Origin: Bacillota bacterium
GTDB taxonomy: Bacteria; Bacillota; Bacilli; Paenibacillales; Paenibacillaceae
DNA length: 24,732 nucleotides
Reading direction: 5' to 3'
NCBI GenBank assembly: GCA_023433615.1
Contig: JAEZCJ010000039.1
Location: 1 to 24,732 of the forward strand
A program made the position numbers and the translations under genes. The notes beneath the pieces are model-generated. The model was not told the origin of the DNA and made no database searches. It worked only from the letters and a program-made list of their open reading frames with translations. Shown in pieces: positions 14,159 to 20,774 of the stretch. Within the stretch, counting starts at the first letter, position 1; each line of letters starts with the position of its first letter.

Positions 14159-15483
14159 GCGACTCCCTCCCCGGACAGATCGAATTCGTACGCGTGCGTG
14201 ATGCGCACCTTCTGAATCTCGCCGATCTCAGGCGTGCAGCCGCTGATATAGACTTCGCCGTCGATTTCCGGCGCATCGTACGGCGACCGGCCGATATAGA
14301 CGTCGCTTCGGCCGTCATATCGCTCTACCAGCACCTCGATCGTCTTGCCGATGTACTTGCTGCCGAGATCCTTCGCCACGTCGCGTTGAATTTCCATCAG
14401 CGTGTTGGCGCGGAATTCCTTCACGTCGTCCGGCACTTGATCCGGCAGTCGGGAAGCCGGCGTATCCTCTTCGCACGAGTAGGAGAAGACGCCCAGGCGA
14501 TCGAACTTCATCTCGCGCACGAAGTCGCACAGGCGCTGGAAGTCCTCTTCCGTCTCGCCCGGAAAACCGACGATGATCGAGGTACGGATCGCGGCTTCCG
14601 GCATGCGGGCGCGTATCTTCGCGATGAGCTCGCGCGAATCACGCTGGCGGCCCGGCCGTCTCATCCGTTTCAGAATCGAATCCTCGCTGTGCTGCAGCGG
14701 CATGTCGATATACTTGCAGATTTTCGGATTCGAGGCAATCGTCTCGATCAGCTCGTCCGTGAAGAAGCCTGGGTAGGCGTAATGGAGCCGAACCCACGCC
14801 AGCCCTTCTACCTCGCTGACCCGGTTCAGCAGCTCGGGCAGCATGAACTTATCGTACAGATCCGTTCCGTAATTCGTCGAATCTTGCGCGATCAAGCTAA
14901 CTTCGCGCACGCCCTGCGAAGCAAGCTGCGTAACCTCTGCCACGATCGATTCGATGGAACGGCTTCTGAACTTGCCGCGCATGATCGGAATGCTGCAGAA
15001 CGTGCAGGCATTGTCGCAGCCTTCCGCGATCTTCACGTAAGCAGTGTAGCGGGGAGTAGACGTCATCCGGGGCAGCGCCTGCTCGTAATCGAATACGGGA
15101 TTGCCCACTTTGACAGGTTTCTTCCCGCGCAGCGCTTCGTCGACGACATCCGTAATATTATGAAAATCCCCGGTACCTACGATGCCGTCGATCTCGGGCA
15201 TTTCTTCCATGAGCTGCTGTTTGTACCGCTGCGTCAAGCAGCCGGATACGATGAGCGCCTTCAGTCTGCCGGTCTCCTTCAGATCCGCCATGTCCAGAAT
15301 CGTATTGACCGACTCTTCCTTGGCCGCATCGATGAAACCGCAAGTATTGACGATAATAACCGTCGCATCCTCGGGCGTCTCTACCAGCTCGTAGCCTCTT
15401 CCATGTATAAGCCCGGACATGATTTCCGAATCGACGAGATTCTTCTCGCAGCCGAGCGTGACCACTTTGACTCTTTCCGTCAT
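14155..15483 (-). CDS. rimO: Ribosomal protein S12 methylthiotransferase RimO
   Basis: A 442-aa radical-SAM methylthiotransferase of the RimO type, which modifies a conserved Asp of ribosomal protein S12. The MTTase cysteines are C12 (TLGCEKN), C48 (NTCGF) and C82 (SGCLTQ). The radical-SAM cluster motif is CDNACTFC (C156, C160, C163), followed by SIPIMRGKFRSR, a RimO-like signature. A TRAM domain lies at the C-terminus. The TLGCEKNLVDSE start separates it from MiaB (TFGCQMN). The start ATG at 15483 has GGAGG 7 nt upstream. A strong promoter (15521-15550) lies just past the yajQ terminator. B. subtilis, as I recall, has no RimO at this place, so this is a lineage difference. Confidence 0.95.
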   Translation of the reverse strand: MTERVKVVTLGCEKNLVDSEIMSGLIHGRGYELVETPEDATVIIVNTCGFIDAAKEESVNTILDMADLKETGRLKALIVSGCLTQRYKQQLMEEMPEIDGIVGTGDFHNITDVVDEALRGKKPVKVGNPVFDYEQALPRMTSTPRYTAYVKIAEGCDNACTFCSIPIMRGKFRSRSIESIVAEVTQLASQGVREVSLIAQDSTNYGTDLYDKFMLPELLNRVSEVEGLAWVRLHYAYPGFFTDELIETIASNPKICKYIDMPLQHSEDSILKRMRRPGRQRDSRELIAKIRARMPEAAIRTSIIVGFPGETEEDFQRLCDFVREMKFDRLGVFSYSCEEDTPASRLPDQVPDDVKEFRANTLMEIQRDVAKDLGSKYIGKTIEVLVERYDGRSDVYIGRSPYDAPEIDGEVYISGCTPEIGEIQKVRITHAYEFDLSGEGVA

Positions 15484-15520
15484 GCTGTGTCCTCCAGACC
15501 GATATCCAACTATCCAGACA

Positions 15521-15550
15521 AGTATAATACAAGCGTTCGCGGCGTGTCAA
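15521..15550 (-). promoter_or_regulatory. Sigma-A promoter of rimO-pgsA
   Basis: The minus strand reads TTGACA (15545-15550, perfect), an 18-bp spacer, then TATACT (15521-15526, five of six). The -35 begins only 6 nt after the T-run of the preceding terminator. The predicted leader is about 30 nt. Confidence 0.82.
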
Positions 15551-15556
15551 AAATGG

Positions 15557-15596
15557 AAAAACCCCGCCAGCCGCGTCAAATGCGGGCTTGCGGGGT
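15557..15596 (-). terminator. Intrinsic terminator of yajQ
   Basis: A 7-bp GC stem (15561-15567 with 15590-15596) is extended inside by a further bulged stem around AGCCGC/GCGGGCT. Four to five T residues follow on the minus strand. It begins 16 nt after the yajQ stop. Confidence 0.88.
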
Positions 15597-15611
15597 CGCA
15601 GAATGCCTTCC

Positions 15612-16103
15612 CTAACGATAGTTCGTGAACTGCAGCTCCACGCCCAGATCCGCCCCGCGAAGCATTTGCATGACCGCCTGCAAGTCGTCGCGGCTCTTGC
15701 CGGTGACGCGAATCTGATCGCCTTGCGTCTGGCTCTTCACCTTCAGCTTGGAATCGCGGATGAGGGTGTTGATCTTCTTCGAAGCGTCTTGATCGATCCC
15801 TTGCTTCAGCTTGATTCGCTGCCGAACCGTTCCGAGAGATGCCGGCTCGATCTTGCCGTAATCCAAGTTGCCGATCGGCACCCCTCGCTTGATCATCTTG
15901 CCCTGCAGGATGTCGATTACGCTCTTCAGCTTGTATTCGTCATCCGAAGCGACGACCAATTCTTCCTTCTCGATCTTGATGCTGCTCTTGCTGCCCTTGA
16001 AGTCGAAGCGCGTCTCGATCTCACGCTCGGCCTGCTGGACGGCGTTATTCAGCTCCTGCATGTCCACCTTCGACACGATATCGAATGAACTCTCCGAACT
16101 CAT
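15612..16103 (-). CDS. yajQ: YajQ family nucleotide-binding protein
   Basis: A 163-aa protein of the YajQ family, equal in length to B. subtilis YitK as I recall. It shows the two tandem alpha/beta halves of the family: the N-terminal FDIVSKVD and RFDFKGSKSSI, and the C-terminal KQGIDQDASKKINTLIRDSKLKVKSQTQGDQIRVTGKSRDDLQ split across two stretches. Members bind nucleotides, and a Xanthomonas member binds cyclic di-GMP; the role in Firmicutes is unknown. The start ATG at 16103 has AAGGAG 8 nt upstream; a GTG at 16112 does not fit the ribosome-binding site. It is a single-gene unit with its own promoter and terminator. Confidence 0.94.
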   Translation of the reverse strand: MSSESSFDIVSKVDMQELNNAVQQAEREIETRFDFKGSKSSIKIEKEELVVASDDEYKLKSVIDILQGKMIKRGVPIGNLDYGKIEPASLGTVRQRIKLKQGIDQDASKKINTLIRDSKLKVKSQTQGDQIRVTGKSRDDLQAVMQMLRGADLGVELQFTNYR

Positions 16104-16136
16104 TGCTTGCACTCCTTCGTTATCCTATTATCGCAA

Positions 16137-16166
16137 ATTATACCTCACATGAGGATGACTAGGCAA
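16137..16166 (-). promoter_or_regulatory. Sigma-A promoter of yajQ with a dyad in the spacer
   Basis: The minus strand reads TTGCCT (16161-16166, four of six), an 18-bp spacer, then TATAAT (16137-16142, perfect). The spacer contains the dyad CCTCA-CA-TGAGG (plus 16143-16154) directly next to the -10, a position where a bound repressor would block polymerase. Confidence 0.65.
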
Positions 16167-16179
16167 ATTCGGACAGCTC

Positions 16180-16202
16180 AAAAAGGGCATCCCGGATGCC
16201 CT
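16180..16202 (-). terminator. Intrinsic terminator after the small membrane protein gene
   Basis: A perfect 8-bp stem (16184-16191 with 16195-16202), a 3-nt loop, and a run of T residues on the minus strand. It begins 12 nt after the stop of the 56-aa gene, which supports that gene being real and the end of a unit. Confidence 0.9.
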
Positions 16203-16213
16203 CTTCAGCCGAA

Positions 16214-16384
16214 CTATCTGCTCGCCCGTTCGTTCGCGGGGGTGCGGAACATATCGAGAATGCCCAGTACGATATGCGCCAGACCAAACCCGGCGAGGCC
16301 GTAGCCCCAGGCGCTTGGCGTCATGTACCAACCGAGCAAGGCAACCAGTATGCCGAGTATCGTGACGGTCCAGCTGGCAGTCAT
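16214..16384 (-). CDS. Small two-helix membrane protein, unknown function
   Basis: A 56-aa protein that I do not recognise by function. Two hydrophobic segments are visible: TVTILGILVALLGWYM (about residues 5-20) and YGLAGFGLAHIVLGILDMF (about 28-46), separated by a short Pro/Ser turn, with a basic C-terminal tail (RTPANERASR). I choose the ATG at 16384 because AGAGGAG lies 7 nt before it; an in-frame ATG at 16402 with AGGAG at 10 nt is an alternative that adds six residues. It follows the rodZ-like gene by 66 bp and ends at a clear terminator. A 14-bp perfect palindrome (16414-16427) lies just upstream. Confidence 0.7.
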   Translation of the reverse strand: MTASWTVTILGILVALLGWYMTPSAWGYGLAGFGLAHIVLGILDMFRTPANERASR

Positions 16385-16413
16385 GGCATAGCTCCTCTGC
16401 ATGAAAGTGGTGC

Positions 16414-16427
16414 TCCTATGCATAGGA
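16414..16427. promoter_or_regulatory. 14-bp perfect palindrome upstream of the small membrane gene
   Basis: TCCTATGCATAGGA is self-complementary over 14 bp and is followed by an overlapping GGATATCC (16425-16432). It lies between the rodZ-like gene and the small membrane protein gene. It could be a binding site for a dimeric regulator; nothing else supports this. Confidence 0.3.
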
Positions 16428-16450
16428 TATCCTGCCGATGCCTTCCTATA

Positions 16451-17368
16451 CTATTGAACGGATGAATCGACCGATGCCGCAGCCGGTTCGATGATAAACC
16501 GTTTGCGCGTTTTGTTCCCGTCCTCAAGCAGCACGCCGTCAATTCGGATCTCGACGTTCGCGGTCGCACCGATGTTGAGGAATACCGTGCCCTCCAGCTC
16601 TTTGGTGATGACCTGCGGTCCGTTCTCTACCTTATAATGATGAATATCGCCGTTGCGGTTGTTCGCCCGCACCTCGATCCAGCTGTCCTTGCCTTCCGGA
16701 ATCGTGAATTCATACTTATGTACGCCTTGCGTGCTGATCGCGAACTTGTCCGTCGTGCTGTTCACGGCTTCCACGAACGTTAGTTCGACCTTCGGCAGCG
16801 GCTCCTCATCTACGTTCGCAGGAGGCGTACCGTCGCCATTGGCGGCCGTGTTCTCCGGATCGGTCGCGGCCGCGCCGTTCCCTGCAGCCGTACCGTCGTC
16901 GGTTTCGCCTTCCGGAAGCTCCGTCTGATCCGTGATCAGCGACCCGTCATTCGTCACTTCTTGATCGGTACCGTCTTGATTGTTGATCGCATACACGTAC
17001 ACGACGACGGCTATTAGCGCGAGGAAAGACCACATCAGCAGGCGGAAGCCCCATTTGCTCCATCGGTCGGAGGCATGCGCCGATGCTCGGCGCTTGTTCA
17101 TCATCGGCTGCTCAGGAACCGTTTCGGACACGGTCGCCGGCATATCCCGTTGATACAGCCGCAGCACCTCTTCGGCATCCAGCCCGACGGTTTCTGCGTA
17201 GTTTTTGACGAAGGCCCTTACATAGAAGTTCCCGGGCAGCACCTTGTACTCCCCTTCTTCGATCGCCTCCAGATAGCGTTTCCTGATCTTTGTCATCTCC
17301 TGGATGTCATCCAGCGAGTATCCTCTCTGTTCGCGAGCCTTCTTGAGGAGATTGCCCAGATCCGACAT
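16451..17368 (-). CDS. ymfM: RodZ-like helix-turn-helix membrane protein (YmfM)
   Basis: A 305-aa protein with the RodZ layout. An N-terminal cytoplasmic helix-turn-helix of the Xre type (about residues 1-75) includes LKKAREQRGYSLDDI and ITK-like recognition residues. A basic linker leads to one membrane helix (about 107-127, WGFRLLMWSFLALIAVVVYV). An acidic, low-complexity Thr/Asn/Gly/Ala linker (about 128-190) follows, then an extracytoplasmic beta-rich DUF4115 domain. RodZ links MreB to cell-wall synthesis and cell shape. The start ATG at 17368 has AGGAGG 7 nt upstream. It is 28 bp behind ymfK, so they are probably cotranscribed. Confidence 0.9.
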   Translation of the reverse strand: MSDLGNLLKKAREQRGYSLDDIQEMTKIRKRYLEAIEEGEYKVLPGNFYVRAFVKNYAETVGLDAEEVLRLYQRDMPATVSETVPEQPMMNKRRASAHASDRWSKWGFRLLMWSFLALIAVVVYVYAINNQDGTDQEVTNDGSLITDQTELPEGETDDGTAAGNGAAATDPENTAANGDGTPPANVDEEPLPKVELTFVEAVNSTTDKFAISTQGVHKYEFTIPEGKDSWIEVRANNRNGDIHHYKVENGPQVITKELEGTVFLNIGATANVEIRIDGVLLEDGNKTRKRFIIEPAAASVDSSVQ

Positions 17369-17396
17369 GTCCTCACCTCCTGAGATTGGTTTCGAA

Positions 17397-18161
17397 TTAT
17401 AGGTCGTTATAGTTCGTCGTGAAGGTCTCGTATGTAATCTCTTCGTCCGGCGTATTGCGAAGCTCGATGATGCAATCGAAGTCGCTGTATTCGTATTTCG
17501 ATTCCCGAACGAAAATATCCGGGTGCTCGATCACCTTCGTCGAGGGCATCGCCATAATATCCTCGATCAGCGCGGCGTGCTTCTCGTTGGAGCGAATCGT
17601 GCTGACGATGCCGTCGATAATGAATATATTGTTCGGGTTCATCTCTTCTTCCGACATTTGGCTGCGTACGGTCTGCCTCAGCAGCGTCGACGAGACGAAC
17701 GCCCATCGCTTATTGGAGCAGACGCTTCCGGCGATGATCGATTCGGTCTTGCCTACCCGCGGCATGCCGCGAAGTCCGACGACCTGATTGCCCTCCCGCT
17801 TGAACAGCTCGCCTAGAAAATCGACCAGCATACCCAGTTCGTCCCGCGTGAACCGAAACGTCTTGCGGTCATCGGAGTCCCGCTCGATATACCGCCCGTG
17901 CCTAACGGCCAGAATGTCGACTAGCTTCGGCGGACGCAGCGCGTTGACGGTAATGTTGTCGACCTTCTTCAACATCTTGCCGAGCAGTTCTATCTTCTCG
18001 TCGTCGTCCGTCTGCAGCAGCATGCCGCGCGTACGGTCCTCGACGCCGTTGATCGTCAGTATGTTAACCTCCAACATCCCGAGCAGGGACGCGATATCGC
18101 CTAGCAGACCGGGACGATTCTTGTGAATCTTGTATTCCATATACCATTGTTTATATTCCAT
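17397..18161 (-). CDS. ymfK: YmfK family protein (DUF3388), ACT-like plus P-loop
   Basis: A 254-aa protein closely matching B. subtilis YmfK, whose function is not established. The N-terminal part (about residues 8-75) looks like an ACT ligand-binding domain (YKIHKNRPGLLGDIASLLG). A central stretch has AVRHGRYIERDSDD, and a Walker-A-like loop GMPRVGKTES lies at about residue 135, followed by a region with IFIIDGIVST that could act as Walker B. The start ATG at 18161 has GAGGTG close upstream (4-5 nt, tight); an ATG at 18173 has no ribosome-binding site, and one at 18140 is a further alternative. It is followed at 28 bp by the RodZ-like gene. Confidence 0.88.
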   Translation of the reverse strand: MEYKQWYMEYKIHKNRPGLLGDIASLLGMLEVNILTINGVEDRTRGMLLQTDDDEKIELLGKMLKKVDNITVNALRPPKLVDILAVRHGRYIERDSDDRKTFRFTRDELGMLVDFLGELFKREGNQVVGLRGMPRVGKTESIIAGSVCSNKRWAFVSSTLLRQTVRSQMSEEEMNPNNIFIIDGIVSTIRSNEKHAALIEDIMAMPSTKVIEHPDIFVRESKYEYSDFDCIIELRNTPDEEITYETFTTNYNDL

Positions 18162-18216
18162 GAAGCACCTCATCGGTGGAAGGATAGATGTATATAATGC
18201 GTGTATGAATGCTTAC

Positions 18217-18259
18217 CGTATATCTTTTTCTACAATATTCGCCAATCTCCTGCCAATCT
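18217..18259 (-). promoter_or_regulatory. Weak promoter and 11-bp-phased repeats upstream of ymfK
   Basis: The minus strand shows TTGGCG (18240-18245), a 17-bp spacer, then TATACG (18217-18222), each four of six to consensus. The -35 overlaps one copy of the 8-bp direct repeat GCCAATCT (plus 18241-18248 and 18252-18259), repeated at an 11-bp step. Helical phasing at a weak -35 suggests an activator site; this is inference. Confidence 0.38.
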
Positions 18260-18271
18260 TCGTTGAAATAT

Positions 18272-18309
18272 GGCAGAAAAGCCCCCAGGAAGTCGGAGGC
18301 TTGTCTGCC
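18272..18309 (-). terminator. Probable terminator of ymfJ
   Basis: A 15-bp stem with one mismatch (18272-18286 with 18295-18309) and an 8-nt loop begins 9 nt after the ymfJ stop. The T-run past the full stem is poor (ATATTTC), but the inner 8-bp stem is followed by TTTTC. Termination may be incomplete. Confidence 0.55.
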
Positions 18310-18317
18310 GAACGTGT

Positions 18318-18572
18318 TTACGCGTTGTTTTCCGCCAGTTTGACCATCAAACGTGCAATCGTCTTGCGTTCCTCGGTATCGCCGACATCCCACAGTTCCT
18401 TCAATACGCGCTCTTCATCGTTCTTCGGGTCGACCTTCTCATCCAAAAATTCGCCGATCTCAAAAGCCAGCTTAGAGATCGTCTCCTCGCTGAGACCGAT
18501 CTTCTTCGCCGCTTCTACGCGGTCGCCCAAGAACTGCTTCCAGTGATCGAATTTCGTTAGAACGGTTGCCAT
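18318..18572 (-). CDS. ymfJ: YmfJ family protein (DUF3243)
   Basis: An 84-aa, mostly helical acidic protein matching B. subtilis YmfJ (85 aa as I recall); function unknown. Shared features are the N-terminal W-x-x-FLGDR segment, the central LAFEIGEFL, the KNDEERVLKELW segment, and a C-terminal ARLMVKLAEN. The start ATG at 18572 has GAGGAGG 9 nt upstream; an ATG at 18581 abuts the ribosome-binding site. It stands alone between ymfI and ymfK, with a 166-bp gap upstream that includes a copied ymfI tail. Confidence 0.88.
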   Translation of the reverse strand: MATVLTKFDHWKQFLGDRVEAAKKIGLSEETISKLAFEIGEFLDEKVDPKNDEERVLKELWDVGDTEERKTIARLMVKLAENNA

Positions 18573-18690
18573 GCCTTTCATCCTCCTCGCGGTGATTCAA
18601 GATTGTGATTAAGGAATGATCAACAGTTCTATTGTGGACATGATCTGCTCTAATTATGCGACGAATAATGGCGGTGAAAAGTTTCAGCGT

Positions 18691-18759
18691 CTATGTCAGC
18701 CATCCGCCGTTTCGGCCGGAGTGGCAACCAACGCATAGCTACGTCAGCCATCCGCCGTT
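18691..18759 (-). repeat. In-frame duplicated 3' tail of ymfI
   Basis: A 17-bp direct repeat occurs at 18743-18759 (the last codons of ymfI) and at 18695-18711 (beyond its stop). Both copies encode NGGWLT followed by TAG, and the 48-bp offset keeps the reading frame. No stop occurs between the first TAG (18739-18741) and the second (18691-18693), so read-through would add 15 residues ending in the same tail. Confidence 0.85.
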
Positions 18760-19485
18760 GGGACTAATAATTTGACCAGTAATGTAACTCGACTCCGGCA
18801 GCGCCAGAAAATAGACGAGCGACGCGATCTCGTCCGGCTGCGCGAGACGGCCTGCCGGAATTCCCTCCTGCAGCGCCGTCATTTCGCGCGCATCCAGATT
18901 GCCCAGCATCGCGGTGTCGACTGCGCCGGGCGCTACCGCATTCACCGTCACGCCGGACGGCGCCAGTTCCTTGGCCAGCGCCTTCGTGAAGGCGTTCACG
19001 CCGCCCTTCGTCGTCGAATACAGCACCTCGCAGGAAGCGCCCGACAGTCCCCAGATCGAGGACACGTTGATGATCCTGCCGTAACGCTGGGCGATCATGG
19101 CCGGCATGAAGATCTGCGAGCTGAGGAACAGCCCCTTCAAGTTGACGGCCATCACATCCTCCCACACCTCGTCGGTTACGTCGGCGAGCATGCCGTAATG
19201 GGACACGCCCGCGTTATTGACCAGGATGTCCGGCACCATGCCCCGTTGTTCCAGCTTCTCCTTCATGCGAAGAAGCTGCTCGCGGGATCGGATGTCCGCG
19301 GATACCGTCATGACGTTCGCCCCGAGACGCATGCAGGTTCGCGCTGTCTCGTTAGCGGCCTCATGGGAATGCAAATAATGAATGACGATGTTCATTCGCT
19401 CCGCCGCGAAGCGGGAGGCAATCGCGGCGCCGATGCCGCGGCTGCCTCCCGTAATGAGCACCGTCATGTCCTGCAGCGGCTTCAT
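18739..19485 (-). CDS. ymfI: SDR family oxidoreductase (YmfI, FabG-like)
   Basis: A 248-aa NAD(P)H-dependent short-chain dehydrogenase/reductase. The Rossmann motif is TGGSRGIG near the N-terminus, NNAG at about residue 90, the catalytic Ser lies in NVSSIWG and the catalytic Tyr and Lys in YSTTKGG, and PGAVDT follows. This pattern is closest to 3-oxoacyl-ACP reductases, but the substrate is unknown. The start ATG at 19485 overlaps the ymfH stop (ATGA), with AAGGGG 6 nt upstream; longer readings into ymfH are unlikely. It is the third gene of the ymfF-ymfH-ymfI unit. Its last 17 bases and stop are repeated in frame 48 bp downstream. Confidence 0.93.
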   Translation of the reverse strand: MKPLQDMTVLITGGSRGIGAAIASRFAAERMNIVIHYLHSHEAANETARTCMRLGANVMTVSADIRSREQLLRMKEKLEQRGMVPDILVNNAGVSHYGMLADVTDEVWEDVMAVNLKGLFLSSQIFMPAMIAQRYGRIINVSSIWGLSGASCEVLYSTTKGGVNAFTKALAKELAPSGVTVNAVAPGAVDTAMLGNLDAREMTALQEGIPAGRLAQPDEIASLVYFLALPESSYITGQIISPNGGWLT

Positions 19486-20774
19486 GCCTGCCCCTTGTTC
19501 GAGACGATGGAGACCGCCATTTGATCCCAATCGAAATGCTCGCGCAGCCGTTCGTTCGCCTCATCCAGACTGATTGCCTTATACAGCTCCAGCAGTTGGA
19601 ACAAGTCGCCGCCCCGGAATCGGTAACGGGTGAATTCGTTCGCGATCGATTCCGGCGAATTCAGCATCCGCAGATAGCCGCCCAGCCGTTTGCGCTTGGT
19701 CCGCTCGAACGAAGCGGCGTCAAGCCCCTTCTCAAGCGTCGCGTCGACGGAAGCGCGAATCCGGCGCAGCAGCTCGTCGGGATCCCGCGTATCGCCGCCC
19801 AGCACCGAGAAGGCATATTGCATGCTGGAATTGTATTCGTTGCCGAAAGCGTCCGAGATCAAGTTGTCGTCATACAGGCTCTGGTACAGCTCAGAGCTCG
19901 GACCGATCAACGCTTCGAGCATCAATTTTGTCGTGACTTCCCGCCTCAGCAGTTGCTCGACGGTCTGCGGCACCGATTTCTCCTTGAACCCGAACATGAT
20001 TTTCGGCAAGGATACGGGCAGGTTCGTAACGAGTCTTGCCTGCTTCACCGCGGTCGGCTCCTCATCGAATATCCGGTTAATGGCACCTTGTTCCGGGAAG
20101 CTTTTCCCAGCCTGGTTGTCGCGCACGAGCTTCATGACTTCTTCCGCCTGTACCCCGCCGACCACGAACAGAATCATGTTCGACGGATGGTAGAACGTCT
20201 CGTAGCAGCGGTACAACGTCTCCTTGTCGATCTGATAAATCGACTCTACGGTACCCGCGATGTCGATATGAACGGGATGGACGCGATACATGGCGGCAAT
20301 CAAGCCGAAATAGACGCGCCAATCCGGATTGTCCTTGTACATATTGATCTCTTGCTCGATGATGCCCTTCTCCTTATTCACGTTCTCGTCCGTGAAGTAA
20401 GGATTCTGCACGAAGTTCACCAGCGTGGCGATATTGTCCGGAATGTTCTCCGTTGCCGAGAAGAGATATACCGTGCGATCGAAGCTTGTGAACGCATTCG
20501 CGGATGCCCCTTGCGAGGCGAACGTCGCGAAGATGTCGCCTTCCGGTTCCTCGAACATCTTGTGCTCGAGAAAGTGCGCGATGCCGTCGGGCACCCGGAT
20601 CGGCTCGCTGCCTGCGATGGCAAAATGATTATCGACGGATCCGTAACGTGTCGAGAAGGTTGCGTACGTCTTCTGGAAGCCGTCCTTCGGCAGCACGTAG
20701 ACCTCTAGCCCATTCTCCATCGTCTCGCGATACAGCGTCTCTTGGACGCCTGGGTACCGAATGGTCTCCATCAC
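19482..20774 (-). CDS. ymfH: M16 family zinc metallopeptidase (YmfH)
   Basis: A 430-aa insulinase/processing-peptidase-like protein. The inverted zinc motif HxxEH is present as HFLEH (H67, E70, H71), and the distal Glu lies in KGIIEQEINMYKDNPDW, so this subunit should be active. The FYHPSNM motif in mid-protein is also typical. The first codon is GTG at 20774 (AAGGAGG at 7 nt) or ATG at 20771 (10 nt); the difference is one residue, and both overlap the ymfF stop. It pairs with YmfF, which lacks the metal motif. The biological substrate is unknown; in B. subtilis similar pairs process peptides. Confidence 0.93.
   Translation of the reverse strand: MMETIRYPGVQETLYRETMENGLEVYVLPKDGFQKTYATFSTRYGSVDNHFAIAGSEPIRVPDGIAHFLEHKMFEEPEGDIFATFASQGASANAFTSFDRTVYLFSATENIPDNIATLVNFVQNPYFTDENVNKEKGIIEQEINMYKDNPDWRVYFGLIAAMYRVHPVHIDIAGTVESIYQIDKETLYRCYETFYHPSNMILFVVGGVQAEEVMKLVRDNQAGKSFPEQGAINRIFDEEPTAVKQARLVTNLPVSLPKIMFGFKEKSVPQTVEQLLRREVTTKLMLEALIGPSSELYQSLYDDNLISDAFGNEYNSSMQYAFSVLGGDTRDPDELLRRIRASVDATLEKGLDAASFERTKRKRLGGYLRMLNSPESIANEFTRYRFRGGDLFQLLELYKAISLDEANERLREHFDWDQMAVSIVSNKGQA

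Noticed and set aside
14194..15615. A 473-codon open frame on the plus strand opposite rimO.
   Set aside because: Shadow of rimO; composition is biased and it runs through the rimO promoter and yajQ terminator.
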